64,000 nt of DNA. Source: Marvinbryantia formatexigens DSM 14469. GTDB lineage: Bacteria > Bacillota > Clostridia > Lachnospirales > Lachnospiraceae. The DNA lies in NCBI RefSeq assembly GCF_025148285.1, contig NZ_CP102268.1, positions 124,001 to 188,000 on the forward strand, in the 5' to 3' direction. Both the position numbers and the translations under genes were made by a program. Position 1 is the first letter of the stretch, and each line of letters opens with the position of its first letter. This document shows positions 52,541 through 62,149 of the stretch, piece by piece. A model generated the notes under the pieces. It was given only the letters and a program-made list of their open reading frames with translations. It did not search any database and was not told where the DNA came from.

Positions 52541-53326
52541 TCAGAATTTCTTCCGGCTTGCCTTGATTTCCTCCAGCTCATCGAATACAACGTCGTTTAC
52601 TACCTTGATGTAGGTGCCCTTCATGCCGGAGGAACGCGACTCAATCACGCCGGCGCTCTCAAACTTGCGCAGCGCATTGACGATCACGGAACGCGTAATT
52701 CCCACGCGGTCCGCCACCTTGCTCGCCACAAGAATGCCCTCGTTCCCGTTCAGCTCGTCAAAAATATGGATGATAGCTTCCAGCTCCGAATAGGATAAGG
52801 TGCTGATTGCAGATTTCACAATCTGGATTTTCCGGTTTTCCTCCGCATTTTCTTCATTTACAGAGCGCATCATTTCCAGCCCGACCACCGTCGTGCCGTA
52901 TTCGCTTAAAATAATATCGTCAATCGTATACTGGCTGTCGCATTTATACATGAAAACCGTTCCGAGACGCTCTCCCGCAATGTCAATCGGATTGATAATT
53001 GCCTGGTATTTTCCGACATCCCCGTCCACAAAGCCCAGCGTTTCCAGATTTACGTTCTCCTTCGTAGACAGAACCGCCAGCAGGCGCTCGTTCAGCAGCG
53101 GGTCTATAAAACCGCCCACCTTATCCGCGATCAGCTCGTGGATTTCCTCTACCTGGTCGCTCAGACTGACGCCGAGAACCTTGCCCTTACGGCTGATAAC
53201 CAGAATATTTGAATCCAGGATATCCGTCAGAACCTGGCAGATATCGTTGAAAACGACTTTACTGGAGTTGTTGTTGTGCAAAAGCTTGTTGATTTTTCGT
53301 GTCTTGTCCAATAATTGTACACTCAT
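52541..53326 (-). CDS. codY: GTP- and branched-chain-amino-acid-sensing repressor CodY
   Basis: 261 residues from ATG 53326 behind AAAGGAAGG. The N-terminal GAF domain (LLDKTRKINKLLHNNNSSKV) and the C-terminal winged helix (GILVASKVADRVGITRSVIV followed by NALRKFESAGVIESRSSG) are the CodY signature. CodY represses stationary-phase and nutrient-scavenging genes when GTP and branched-chain amino acids are plentiful. It has its own promoter at 53372-53400. Confidence 0.98.
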   Translation of the reverse strand: MSVQLLDKTRKINKLLHNNNSSKVVFNDICQVLTDILDSNILVISRKGKVLGVSLSDQVEEIHELIADKVGGFIDPLLNERLLAVLSTKENVNLETLGFVDGDVGKYQAIINPIDIAGERLGTVFMYKCDSQYTIDDIILSEYGTTVVGLEMMRSVNEENAEENRKIQIVKSAISTLSYSELEAIIHIFDELNGNEGILVASKVADRVGITRSVIVNALRKFESAGVIESRSSGMKGTYIKVVNDVVFDELEEIKASRKKF

Positions 53327-53371
53327 TTGGCTTCCTTCCTTTCCCATTGTTGTCTGCTGTCCCATGCGCTC

Positions 53372-53400
53372 AGTGTATCACAGTTTTCACAAATCATCAA
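53372..53400 (-). promoter_or_regulatory. codY promoter
   Basis: TTGATG (53395-53400), 17 bases, TACACT (53372-53377). Confidence 0.65.
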
Positions 53401-53425
53401 CAAAAAATATATTAATTTCAGACAA

Positions 53426-55432
53426 TTACTTTTTTTCCTGTTTTTCCTCTTCTTCCTGCTCCGGCTTCGGTTTCTGCCACGTCATGTAGTCGCACTCCGG
53501 ATTATTCTCACAGCCGTAATAGCGTCTGCCCTTCTTGGTTTTGCGCACCACAAGCTCCCCGCCGCATTTCGGGCAGGGCACGCCGATTTTTTCCAGATAC
53601 GGCTTGGTATTGCGGCATTCCGGGAAACCGGGACATGCCAGAAATTTCCCGTGCGGACCGTATTTAATCACCATACTGCGCCCACACTGCTCGCAGATGA
53701 CGTCAGTCTCCTCATCCGCGATTTTGACGCTTTCCAGCTCTTTTTCCGCTTTTTCTACAGCCTCTTTGAGGTCCGGGTAAAAATTGCTGACAACTGTCTT
53801 CCAGTTTACAACGCCCTCCTCCACCTTATCGAGGAGCGACTCCATGTTCGCCGTAAAGTTTACATCCACGATACTGGGGAATGCCTTTTTCATCATCTGG
53901 TTGACTACCTCGCCCAGCTCCGTCATATACAGATTTTTGTTTTCCTTAATCACATACCGGCGTGTAAGCAGCGTCGTGATGGTCGGGGCATACGTGCTCG
54001 GACGCCCGATGCCAAGCTCCTCCAGCGTCTTTACAAGCGCCGCCTCCGTATAGTGGGCGGGCGGCTGCGTGAAATGCTGCTTCTCCTGCAGCTCTTTTTT
54101 CACAAGCAGCGTCTCTTTTGTGATTTTTGCAAGCACGGACTGGCTCTTCTCGTCCTCCTCCGAGTCCTGCGTATAAACCGCCATAAAGCCCTCAAACGCC
54201 AGACGGGAAGCCGATGCCGTGAAATAATACTGTCCGGCGGCAATCTTTGCCGAGATCGTCTCGTAACGGGCGCTTGCCATCCTGCTCGCCGCAAATCTTC
54301 TCCAGATAAGCTGGTAGAGACGGAACTGGTCCCTGGATAACGACTCTTTAATCAGCGTCGGTGTCCGCCCGATATCACTCGGACGGATTGCCTCGTGCGC
54401 ATCCTGGATTTTTTTGCCGGACGCCTTCGCCTGGCTTCCCGCGGACACATAATCGCTTCCGTACTGCTCTGCAATATATTCCTTTGCCGCCGCGTCAGCC
54501 TCATCCGCAATACGTACCGAATCTGTACGCAGATACGTAATCAGACCGACGGTACCGTTTCCCTTAATATCGACTCCCTCATAAAGCTGCTGCGCGATAC
54601 GCATCGTTTTCTGTGTGGAAAAACTCAGCACCTTGGAAGCTTCCTGCTGCAGCGTGCTGGTCGTGAACGGCAGCGGCGCCCTGCGGACGCGCTCTCCCGT
54701 TTTGATTTCCGCAACATGGAACTCCTCCTGCTCTATTTCCTTCAATACCGCATCCAGCTCATCACGGGAGCGGATGGTCATTTTCTTCTTCTCCGTCCCG
54801 TAAAAAGCTGCCTCCAGCGGCTTTTTCGAGCCCGGTACCTCCAGAACCGCATTCAGTGTCCAGTATTCCTCCGGCACAAACGCATTGATTTCCTCATCAC
54901 GGTCCGCAATCAGACGGAGCACCGCCGACTGCACTCTTCCGGCGCTTAAGCCCCGCTTTACCTTTGCCCAGAGAAGCGGGCTGATCTCGTAGCCCACCAT
55001 ACGGTCCAGCATACGTCTCGCCTGCTGTGCGTCGACCAGATTCATATCGATCTGCCGCGGATTTTTCAGCGAGGTCTTCACCGCATTCTTGGTAATCTCA
55101 TTAAACGTAATTCTGCGCATCTTGCTTTCATCCAGCTTCAGCGCATGTGCGAGGTGCCAGCTTATCGCTTCTCCCTCACGGTCGGGGTCGGTTGCGAGAT
55201 AGACCTTATCCGCCTTTTTCACTTCCTTGCGCAGCGACGCAAGCAGCTCCCCCTTTCCGCGGATAGTGATGTATTTCGGCTCATAGCCGTGCTCCACGTC
55301 AATACCGAGCTGGCTTTTGGGCAGATCCCGCACATGCCCGTTGGATGCCGCCACCTCATAATTCGAACCGAGAAATTTCTTTATCGTCTTGACTTTTGTG
55401 GGAGACTCCACAATTACCAGGTTTTTCGCCAT
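53426..55432 (-). CDS. topA: DNA topoisomerase I
   Basis: 668 residues from ATG 55432 behind GGAGGAAATC. The toprim domain starts VIVESPTKVKTIKKFLG and DPDREGEAISWHLA. The active-site Tyr is in YLRTDSVRI. Two four-Cys zinc ribbons lie at the C-terminus (CEQCGRSM..CPGFPEC and CPKCGGEL..CENNPEC). It relaxes negative supercoils behind polymerases. dprA and comM precede it on the same strand, the usual Firmicutes order. Confidence 0.98.
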   Translation of the reverse strand: MAKNLVIVESPTKVKTIKKFLGSNYEVAASNGHVRDLPKSQLGIDVEHGYEPKYITIRGKGELLASLRKEVKKADKVYLATDPDREGEAISWHLAHALKLDESKMRRITFNEITKNAVKTSLKNPRQIDMNLVDAQQARRMLDRMVGYEISPLLWAKVKRGLSAGRVQSAVLRLIADRDEEINAFVPEEYWTLNAVLEVPGSKKPLEAAFYGTEKKKMTIRSRDELDAVLKEIEQEEFHVAEIKTGERVRRAPLPFTTSTLQQEASKVLSFSTQKTMRIAQQLYEGVDIKGNGTVGLITYLRTDSVRIADEADAAAKEYIAEQYGSDYVSAGSQAKASGKKIQDAHEAIRPSDIGRTPTLIKESLSRDQFRLYQLIWRRFAASRMASARYETISAKIAAGQYYFTASASRLAFEGFMAVYTQDSEEDEKSQSVLAKITKETLLVKKELQEKQHFTQPPAHYTEAALVKTLEELGIGRPSTYAPTITTLLTRRYVIKENKNLYMTELGEVVNQMMKKAFPSIVDVNFTANMESLLDKVEEGVVNWKTVVSNFYPDLKEAVEKAEKELESVKIADEETDVICEQCGRSMVIKYGPHGKFLACPGFPECRNTKPYLEKIGVPCPKCGGELVVRKTKKGRRYYGCENNPECDYMTWQKPKPEQEEEEKQEKK

Positions 55433-55455
55433 CAGGATTTCCTCCGTAAAAATCA

Positions 55456-56559
55456 TTATTTCATTTTTACATAATTATTTTTACCGCTTTCCGATACAAG
55501 TCCCTTCAGCTCCAGAGCGCTTAAAGCGCCCATTACCTGCCAGACTGGAATATCGGTCTCCTCTGCAAGCGTCTGCAGGTTCTTTGCATCAGAATCCAGA
55601 CAACTATACACCAATTTTTCAGACGATGCAAGTACCATCTTTGAGTTTTTCTCTTTCGCAGCTCTTTTCAGGAGGAAACCATTGGTCTCCAGAAATTCGT
55701 CAATATCCGTAATCATGCCGGCTCCGTCCTGTATCAGCCGGTTGCAGCCCGCGCTTAAAGCATCCTGCATACGCCCCGGAAACGCGTAGACATCCCTTCC
55801 CTGCTCCAGCGCCAGCTCCGCCGTAATCAGGGTGCCGCTTTTCTTTCTCGCCTCAACCACCACAACAATTTTCGACAAACCGCTGATAATGCGGTTGCGC
55901 ATGGGAAAATGGAAGGCAAGCGGCGCAGTACCGGGATAAAACTCCGATATCACCCCGCCGCTCTGGATGAGCGCCTCATACAGCCGCCTGTTTTCCCTCG
56001 GATAACAGATATCCACTCCGCAGCCAGGAATAGCGTAGCTTTTGCCGCCGGCGTTAAGACATGCCTCCTGCGCCCGCGCATCGATGCCGTACGCCATACC
56101 GCTCACCACGGAAATGCCGTTTTCCGCAAGTCTCTCTGCCAGGCTCTCCGCCGTATTTCTTCCATTATAAGTGCACATCCTTGCGCCGACCACCGCCACA
56201 CAGGTTTCCTCCTGTGAAACCATCCTTCCCCTGCAGAACAGCCCGGAAGGATAATCCACAATCTGCAGAAGCTGCTGCGGGTACGCCGGATTTTCGCAGC
56301 TGATAAATTGTATTCCCTTTCTCTGCCACTTATGATACTCTTGCTGCGCCCTGGCAAGCTCCCAGTGACGGCGCACGGCGTCCATCTTTTTTTCACTCAG
56401 AACCGGTATTTTCTGCTCCCTTCCCCTTGCCGCATCATACACCCGTCCGGGCTTATCCCAGACTGCAAGAAGCTTTTTGCGGTCCGCCTCATAAAGTCCC
56501 GGAATGCTGCAGAGCCAGAACCATTCCAGCTCTCTTTTCTCATTAAATCCGTTTTCCAT
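55456..56559 (-). CDS. dprA: DNA processing protein DprA
   Basis: 367 residues. A SAM-like N-terminus, then the Rossmann-fold DprA domain (VAVVGARMCTYNGRNTAESL, GGVISEFYPGTAPLAFHFPM, RNRIISGLSKIVVVVEARKK, SGTLITAELALEQGRDVYAF) and a C-terminal winged helix (LVYSCLDSDAKNLQTLAEET). It loads RecA on incoming single-stranded DNA during transformation. Followed by topA after 23 bases. Confidence 0.95.
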   Translation of the reverse strand: MENGFNEKRELEWFWLCSIPGLYEADRKKLLAVWDKPGRVYDAARGREQKIPVLSEKKMDAVRRHWELARAQQEYHKWQRKGIQFISCENPAYPQQLLQIVDYPSGLFCRGRMVSQEETCVAVVGARMCTYNGRNTAESLAERLAENGISVVSGMAYGIDARAQEACLNAGGKSYAIPGCGVDICYPRENRRLYEALIQSGGVISEFYPGTAPLAFHFPMRNRIISGLSKIVVVVEARKKSGTLITAELALEQGRDVYAFPGRMQDALSAGCNRLIQDGAGMITDIDEFLETNGFLLKRAAKEKNSKMVLASSEKLVYSCLDSDAKNLQTLAEETDIPVWQVMGALSALELKGLVSESGKNNYVKMK

Positions 56560-56571
56560 TTTCTCTCCTCT

Positions 56572-58107
56572 TTACCGGTTTATCCAGTAGCGCCGGTGGA
56601 TACTGCGGTAACAGAGCGCCTCCTGCAGATGGCGGCTTCTGATGTTCCCGCTCCCCTCCATATCCGCGATCGTCCGCGCCACCTTCAGAATGCGGTAATA
56701 TGTCCGCGCGCTCAGATCAAGCTTTTCAAAAGCCTCCTCCATTATTTTTCCCTCCGACCTGCCAAGGGCGCAGTATGCACGTATCCCACTCTGGTCCAGG
56801 TCCGCGTTAAAACGGAATGGTGTATCCCGGTACCGCTGCTCCTGTATCCGGCGCGCCTGCAGCACTCTTTCGCGTATCTGCTCCGTGGTTTCCCCCGTTT
56901 TGGCCGCTCCCAGCGCCCGGTACTGTACCGCCGGCACCTCAATCGTGATATCGATGCGGTCCAGAAGCGGCGAACTGATGCGGTTCAGATACCGCTGTAT
57001 CTGCGCGTGCGTGCAGGTACACTTTTCCATGTCCGGATAATAGCCACACGGGCAGGGATTCATCGCCGCAACCAGCATGATATTTGCCGGATACTCATAG
57101 CTTCCCGCCGTTCTTGAAATACACACGCGGCGCTCCTCCAGAGGCTGTCTGAGTACCTCCAGCGTCTCCCGCGAAAATTCCGGCAGCTCGTCCAGAAACA
57201 GCACTCCGTTGTGCGCCAGACTTACCTCTCCGGGGCGGGGATGTCCGCCTCCGCCCACCATCGCCTTTGCCGTGATGCTGTGGTGCGGCGCGCGGAATGG
57301 TCTCTCCTGCACAAGATAGCGGTCCCCTGTCAGCATACCGGCAATGCTGTAAATCTTTGAAATTTCTATCTTCTCCTTCAGGGAAAGCGGCGGCAGTATT
57401 CCCGGTATCCGCTTCGCCAGCATGGATTTTCCGGCGCCCGGCGGACCGGTCATCAACAGATTGTGAAAACCGGCTGCCGCCACCTCCGCCGCCCGTCTGG
57501 CTGCCGCCTGCCCGCTTATCTCCGCAAAATCCTCATACTGCGCCGGTACGCCCTCCTCCATATTTCCGGCACACGCCGGCTGCAGTGCTCTCTCGCCCTT
57601 TAAATACGCAATCGCCTCCGCAAGCGTCGATACACCGATAATTTTGACGCCGGAAATGACCGCCCCCTCTTTTTCATTTTCCTTCGGGACAATGCAGGTA
57701 TGACAGCCGCACTGCGCCGCGCCCGCCGCTATGGGAAGAATGCCGGGAACCGGCAGCACTCTGCCGTTTAAATTTAATTCCCCGGCAAGCAGAAAGCCCC
57801 GCAGACGCTCCCCGGCAATCTTGCCGTAGGCGGCAGCGACTGCCACGGCAATCGCCAGGTCGAAGCCTGTCCCGCTTTTTTTCACATCCGCCGGCGAAAG
57901 ATTGACCGTTATTTTCTTCGGCTCCATGCGCAGCCCGCTGTTTTTCAGCGCAGTGCGCACGCGCTCCTGCGCCTCCCTCACCTGTGTCGACAGAAAGCCG
58001 ACCATTGTAAACGACGGAAGCCCGTCGGTAATATCCGCCTCCACATTCACCGGTCTGCTCTCAACGCCCAGAACAGACGCAGACATCACTGTACTAAACA
58101 AACGCAT
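56572..58107 (-). CDS. comM: Mg-chelatase-like ATPase ComM/YifB
   Basis: 511 residues. An N-terminal Lon-protease-like fold (LGVESRPVNVEADITDGLPS) precedes the AAA+ domain with Walker A GPPGAGKSMLAKRIPG and Walker B VLFLDELPEF, and a zinc-like Cys cluster CPCGYYPDMEKCTC. The C-terminal helical bundle contains LDLSARTYYRILKVARTIAD. ComM helicases aid branch migration in natural transformation. It precedes dprA by 12 bases, giving a competence-related pair. Confidence 0.95.
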   Translation of the reverse strand: MRLFSTVMSASVLGVESRPVNVEADITDGLPSFTMVGFLSTQVREAQERVRTALKNSGLRMEPKKITVNLSPADVKKSGTGFDLAIAVAVAAAYGKIAGERLRGFLLAGELNLNGRVLPVPGILPIAAGAAQCGCHTCIVPKENEKEGAVISGVKIIGVSTLAEAIAYLKGERALQPACAGNMEEGVPAQYEDFAEISGQAAARRAAEVAAAGFHNLLMTGPPGAGKSMLAKRIPGILPPLSLKEKIEISKIYSIAGMLTGDRYLVQERPFRAPHHSITAKAMVGGGGHPRPGEVSLAHNGVLFLDELPEFSRETLEVLRQPLEERRVCISRTAGSYEYPANIMLVAAMNPCPCGYYPDMEKCTCTHAQIQRYLNRISSPLLDRIDITIEVPAVQYRALGAAKTGETTEQIRERVLQARRIQEQRYRDTPFRFNADLDQSGIRAYCALGRSEGKIMEEAFEKLDLSARTYYRILKVARTIADMEGSGNIRSRHLQEALCYRSIHRRYWINR

Positions 58108-58233
58108 TCCTCCTTTTATCGCTGCAGTGCCGCATGTGGGTGATGAAAGATTTTCAGATTTTCCAGAAAAGAGTTTTGACTTTCTTTATCGATATGATAT
58201 CATATATAATTAAAAAATGCAACAAAAACATAA

Positions 58234-58794
58234 TTAAATTTCAAATTGACGCAATTCCCCGGAATACGGCTTTTCTGTGCAGGCGCACATACAAATATCC
58301 TCCCGTCTCCAGAAATGCAGAAAGCAGCCGCCAAAACGGATTTCATCGTGCAGCACCGCCGCGGACATATCCAGAAGCCGCAGGTCGCTGCGGATACCGG
58401 TACCCAGATATTTCAGATACGCCTCCTTCGCCACCCAGATTTTCGTCAGTGCAGGATTCTTCTGCTCCGTCTCCTGCAGAAGTGCCGCCTCCCGCGGATG
58501 GCACACACGCCGCACAAGCGATTCCTTATGTTCCCGTACCGGTTCCAGATCGACACCGATGGGCGCGTCGCTGATGCCGCAGAGAATTCCCTCCCGGCAG
58601 TGGCTGTAATTAAAAAAAAGCTGCGGCATTCCGGGAAAATACGGCTTTCCCATCTCATCCGCCGCAATATCCGGGAGCTGCTTTATACCATATTCCAGAC
58701 GAAGCCCGGCAAGAAGCAGCTCCCTTGCCGCCCCCGTCTGTTCCCCGTGCTTCTGTCCCCGGCTATCCAGGTCTTTTCTGCAAAAATAAATCAT
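58234..58794 (-). CDS. 4'-phosphopantetheinyl transferase (Sfp type)
   Basis: 186 residues. The pattern GVDLEPVREHKESLVRRVCHP (Mg-binding Asp and Glu) and IWVAKEAYLKYLGTGI (catalytic Glu/Lys) are characteristic of Sfp-type transferases that load carrier proteins with phosphopantetheine. Shorter than Sfp (about 225), so possibly of the compact subtype. Carrier targets are not in the window. Confidence 0.88.
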   Translation of the reverse strand: MIYFCRKDLDSRGQKHGEQTGAARELLLAGLRLEYGIKQLPDIAADEMGKPYFPGMPQLFFNYSHCREGILCGISDAPIGVDLEPVREHKESLVRRVCHPREAALLQETEQKNPALTKIWVAKEAYLKYLGTGIRSDLRLLDMSAAVLHDEIRFGGCFLHFWRREDICMCACTEKPYSGELRQFEI

Positions 58795-58857
58795 GCTTCT
58801 CTCCCCTTATACATCCGTCATCCACGCTCTGGAATCTGCGATGCAAAAAACGCCCTC

Positions 58858-59484
58858 CTATGAGGCGAGAAAATGCTGCCGCAGCTTTGCGACCGCGCTC
58901 TTTTCGATTCTGGATACGTAGGACCTTGATATTCCCATTTTATCAGCAATTTCCCGCTGTGTCATCTCCGATTTTCCATAAAGCCCGTACCGGAGCTTTA
59001 ATATCTCTTTTTCTCTCTCCGTGAGAACATTTTCCAGCAGACGGTAAAGCGTCCGTGTATTTCTGTCCAGCTCCATGCGTTCGATGACGTCAATATTCTC
59101 GCCCTCGATGACGTCGATCAGACTGATTTCATTGCCTTCTTTATCTGTTCCAATCGGCTCATTCAGGGATACTTCCCGTGAAATTTTCTTTCGTGAGCGA
59201 AACAGCATCAGCAGCTCGTTTTCCACACAGCGCGCTGCATAGGTAGCAAGCTTGTTGGTTCTTGCATGATTAAAGGTAGAGACTGCTTTAATCAGCCCGA
59301 TGGTTCCCACGGCGATCAGCTCTTCCCCATCCTCCCCCTGCTTCTGATACTTTTTCGCCACATGCGCCACCAGCCGCAAATTCCTCTCAATCAGAATTTT
59401 TTTCGCTTCCAGGTCGCCTTCCTTATATTTCTGAAGAAACCAGGCTTCTTCTTCGGGAGTAAGCGGCTTTGGAAAAGACTTCAT
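58858..59484 (-). CDS. sigK: Sporulation sigma factor SigK
   Basis: 208 residues from ATG 59484 behind TTGAGGTGC; upstream in-frame ATGs lack a ribosome site. Region 2 (AKKILIERNLRLVAHVAKKY and GTIGLIKAVSTFNHARTNKL, LATYAARCVENELLMLF) and region 4 (LTEREKEILKLRYGLYGKSE, MTQREIADKMGISRSYVSRI) are complete. KEGNEISLIDVI is typical of SigK. SigK drives late mother-cell gene expression. No interrupting skin element is present. Confidence 0.92.
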   Translation of the reverse strand: MKSFPKPLTPEEEAWFLQKYKEGDLEAKKILIERNLRLVAHVAKKYQKQGEDGEELIAVGTIGLIKAVSTFNHARTNKLATYAARCVENELLMLFRSRKKISREVSLNEPIGTDKEGNEISLIDVIEGENIDVIERMELDRNTRTLYRLLENVLTEREKEILKLRYGLYGKSEMTQREIADKMGISRSYVSRIEKSAVAKLRQHFLAS

Positions 59485-59610
59485 AAAAAAGCACCTCAAA
59501 GGGGTTTCTATCAGTTTATGTGAAAACTCCCTTTTTAGTGCTTTTCCCTCCGGAATTTGGCTTCTCAAATACGCGGATTTCATGTACATACAATTTAAGC
59601 TTCGCTTCCA

Positions 59611-59835
59611 TCATCTGCGCGGATACATTCCGGGCACGTCCGTGCGCTCCAGCAGGTAATCTATGCTGACACCATGAATATCCGCAATCTGAACCAGAAT
59701 ATCGAGCGGCATCAGACTGTCTGCATTTTCATAACGGCTGTAGGTCCGCTGCGAGATATTCAGTTTTTCTGCCATCTTCGTCTGTGTGATATCGCTGTCC
59801 TCACGCAGGTCTCTGATTCTTTTGTACCTCTTCAT
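59611..59835 (-). CDS. XRE-family small regulator
   Basis: 74 residues forming one helix-turn-helix domain: DSDITQTKMAEKLNISQRTY then SRYENADSLMPLDILVQIAD. Such one-domain XRE proteins regulate one or few genes. Starts at 59835 and stands alone between sigK and holA. Confidence 0.85.
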   Translation of the reverse strand: MKRYKRIRDLREDSDITQTKMAEKLNISQRTYSRYENADSLMPLDILVQIADIHGVSIDYLLERTDVPGMYPRR

Positions 59836-59904
59836 GAAATCAACTCCTTTATACGTATTATATAAGAAGTCCTATTCCGTCCAGCGATTTTAGTCAATTT
59901 TTAA

Positions 59905-60879
59905 CTATGACTTTTTCGCAAGAATCAGTTCCACGCCAAGCTTTTCATTTAAATTTCCGGTCTTTACCGCCTCTTCCGTCTCCACACACTGCGTGACAAG
60001 CCGCCTTAGCTGCGCCTCGGTAAAGCGCTCGGACTGCCGCACACAGCCCTGCGCGACAAACCGCTGTATCCCCAGCTTTCCGGCAATACTGTCCGCATCG
60101 TAGCCCTGGCTGCGCAGCCCCTTCACCTGCAGAAGCTGGTTAAACTGCCTCGTCACCAGGAACAGAATCCGCATCGGCGGCTCCTTCAGGGCAAGCAGGT
60201 CATAGTATAAATCCAGTGCCCTGCGGTTGTTTCCGGCAGATACGGCATTCACCATCTCAAAAATTTTATTGACAGTCTGTGTTGTGCAGATTTCCTCAAC
60301 GTCCTTAGGCGTTATCACCTCTTTTTCCATCGTATAGCAGAGCAGCTTTTCCAGCTCCGTACTGATATTGTTCATATCCGTGCCGGTCTTTTCCAGAAAA
60401 AGCTCCAGCGCCCTGCGCGTGATATTCCGGTTTTCTTTTTTCAGGATTCCCAGAATCCAACGCGAAAGCGTGTCCTCCGTCTGTCTTTTAAATTCCACGA
60501 TTCTGCCGTGATTCTTTACCGCCTTATAGAGCTTCTGCCGCTTATCCACTTCATCCTCCACAAAGAGAAAATACGTGGTGGGCGGCACATTCTCCAGGTA
60601 CTGCGCAAGCTGCGCGCTGGCGCTCTTAAAAAAACCGCTGTCCTCGATTACCAGCAGCCTGCGCTCCGCAAAGAACGGCAGCGTTTCCGCCTGGTCGATC
60701 AGCTCATTGACAGAAATGTTTTTCCCCGCATAGCAGTTCAGATTGACCGTATCCTCCGGGGCGACCAGCGCCTCCTGCAGGCGGTGCTTATACTGCTTTT
60801 TCAGATAATCCTCCTCTCCGCAGAGAAGATAGATATTTTTAAAATCGTTGTTTTTCAAATCCTGTATCAGATTTTTCAT
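59905..60879 (-). CDS. holA: DNA polymerase III subunit delta
   Basis: 324 residues. The N-terminal AAA+-like domain (NIYLLCGEEDYLKKQYKHRL, SVNELIDQAETLPFFAERRL) and the C-terminal helical clamp-loader collar (RILFLVTRQFNQLLQVKGLR) match HolA. It opens the sliding clamp as part of the clamp loader. Followed by a spore protein gene on the same strand, 7 bases upstream of it. Confidence 0.93.
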   Translation of the reverse strand: MKNLIQDLKNNDFKNIYLLCGEEDYLKKQYKHRLQEALVAPEDTVNLNCYAGKNISVNELIDQAETLPFFAERRLLVIEDSGFFKSASAQLAQYLENVPPTTYFLFVEDEVDKRQKLYKAVKNHGRIVEFKRQTEDTLSRWILGILKKENRNITRRALELFLEKTGTDMNNISTELEKLLCYTMEKEVITPKDVEEICTTQTVNKIFEMVNAVSAGNNRRALDLYYDLLALKEPPMRILFLVTRQFNQLLQVKGLRSQGYDADSIAGKLGIQRFVAQGCVRQSERFTEAQLRRLVTQCVETEEAVKTGNLNEKLGVELILAKKS

Positions 60880-60886
60880 GTAAGTC

Positions 60887-61075
60887 CTATACTTTTTCTT
60901 CCCGTCTGCGCTTCGTGATGAGACCGCCGATACGCCCTGTCTCCTTCGCGGAAAGTGAGCGCCAGCCCTCCTTCAGCACCCGGTCCAGCAGCCCCAGCTC
61001 CTCAGCAATCTCATATTTCAGCTTTTCTTCCGGTTCCATATTCTGCAAATCAATTTTTTTCTTATTCTTCGGCAT
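60887..61075 (-). CDS. Alpha/beta-type small acid-soluble spore protein, short form
   Basis: 62 residues from ATG 61075. The C-terminal KEGWRSLSAKETGRIGGLIT is the second conserved block of alpha/beta-type SASPs, and KYEIAEELGLLDRV corresponds to the first, GPR-cleaved block. These proteins coat and protect spore DNA. The start at 61084 is possible but its ribosome site is too close. Confidence 0.85.
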   Translation of the reverse strand: MPKNKKKIDLQNMEPEEKLKYEIAEELGLLDRVLKEGWRSLSAKETGRIGGLITKRRREEKV

Positions 61076-61281
61076 AAAAACCATACCCCTTTCTTTTTTC
61101 TATTTAAGGAGTATCGTCATTTTTTTGCCGCTTATACATTTCCCGGAAAAGAATCCTGATTCCGGATATAGCATTGGGCATCCTTAACATGCACGCCGTG
61201 CGATGCCGGATGCCGCACGATTGGCAGCCGCCATCCGGTGGATCTTTCGCCAGGCGGACAGCTATCTCAGGAGCATCTCAC

Positions 61282-61464
61282 TTACGGCTCGGATGGTATA
61301 ATAATCACCGCGATAATATAGGCGAGCACCCCGCTGCCCCCGGTAATGCCGAGAATCGCGAAAATAAGACGCACCAGGGTCGAATCGATATTAAAATACC
61401 GCGCAATTCCCCCGCACACTCCGCAGAGCATTTTGTCATCTGACGATTTATAAAGTCTTTTCAT
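61282..61464 (-). CDS. PspC-domain membrane protein
   Basis: 60 residues from ATG 61464. KMLCGVCGGIARYFNIDSTL followed by VRLIFAILGITGGSGVLAYI is the PspC domain, a membrane stress-response module. It is a minimal one-domain form. Overlaps the next gene's end by 17 bases. The gap 61076-61281 has no gene; CGCCATCCGGTGGATC-type repeats there are weak. Confidence 0.9.
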   Translation of the reverse strand: MKRLYKSSDDKMLCGVCGGIARYFNIDSTLVRLIFAILGITGGSGVLAYIIAVIIIPSEP

Positions 61465-62149
61465 TTCTCCCACTCCCTTTCCTGCGCGTTTTCGGCAGCC
61501 GCCCATGCCTGCCGCCCGCCGCTTTCGCGCATTTCTTCCATATAAATACAGAGATTGCAGACCCTGCCGCAATCAGCACCAGGATAAGCACTGCACAATG
61601 CAGAAAATAAGTATCCGGCAAAATGGTAATCACTGGATCCGTCGCCGGGTCAAACAGCCAGTAATCGTTCCGGAAAACCAGCTCGTGGAACAGCACAAAC
61701 GCCCGGTCCCAGTCCGCCGCGATCAGAAGCCCCACCAGCAGAATGAAAAGCGGCGTCAGCATCCCCGCCCATTTTAAGAATACCGGCTCCCATTTATTCC
61801 GGTAAAACCAGATCCCCGCGATTATCAGCACCGGTATGCTGACAACCAGCGCCCAGAGAAAGAGCTGGAAGATCGCCTTCACCTCGCGGAAATGGATTTC
61901 CCCCTCCCGCGACATCGGCAGCGTTGGAAATTCCAGCTTATCCTGCCGGGGCGAGAGATTATAATCAATCAGCACATCGTAGTTTTCCCGGATTTCCGCT
62001 TCAGAATAACCCGACTCCTCCGCTATCTCCAGATACTGTATATCAAAATAATACAATGGTCTGCACGCCAGCGTCAGGTACACAGCCGCTGAAATAAGAA
62101 ACAGCATCGTGACCGGCACCAGAATGATTTCAATAATTTTCTTTAACAT
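61448..62149 (-). CDS. TIGR01906/DUF1461-family membrane protein
   Basis: 233 residues from ATG 62149 behind GTGGAGGACT. Four to five membrane segments with a conserved region YLEIAEESGYSEAEIRENYD and FPTLPMSREGEIHFREVKAI, characteristic of the Firmicutes integral-membrane family TIGR01906. Function unknown. It overlaps hemL by 20 bases. Confidence 0.8.
   Translation of the reverse strand: MLKKIIEIILVPVTMLFLISAAVYLTLACRPLYYFDIQYLEIAEESGYSEAEIRENYDVLIDYNLSPRQDKLEFPTLPMSREGEIHFREVKAIFQLFLWALVVSIPVLIIAGIWFYRNKWEPVFLKWAGMLTPLFILLVGLLIAADWDRAFVLFHELVFRNDYWLFDPATDPVITILPDTYFLHCAVLILVLIAAGSAISVFIWKKCAKAAGGRHGRLPKTRRKGSGRNEKTL

Noticed and set aside
58858-59589. Longer SigK with 35 extra N-terminal residues
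   Set aside because: The extra part has no ribosome site and is not found in SigK; a good site lies before the inner ATG at 59484.
61076-61281. A small gene or RNA between the spore protein and the PspC gene
   Set aside because: No frame with a ribosome site, no strong hairpin plus T run; nothing supportable.
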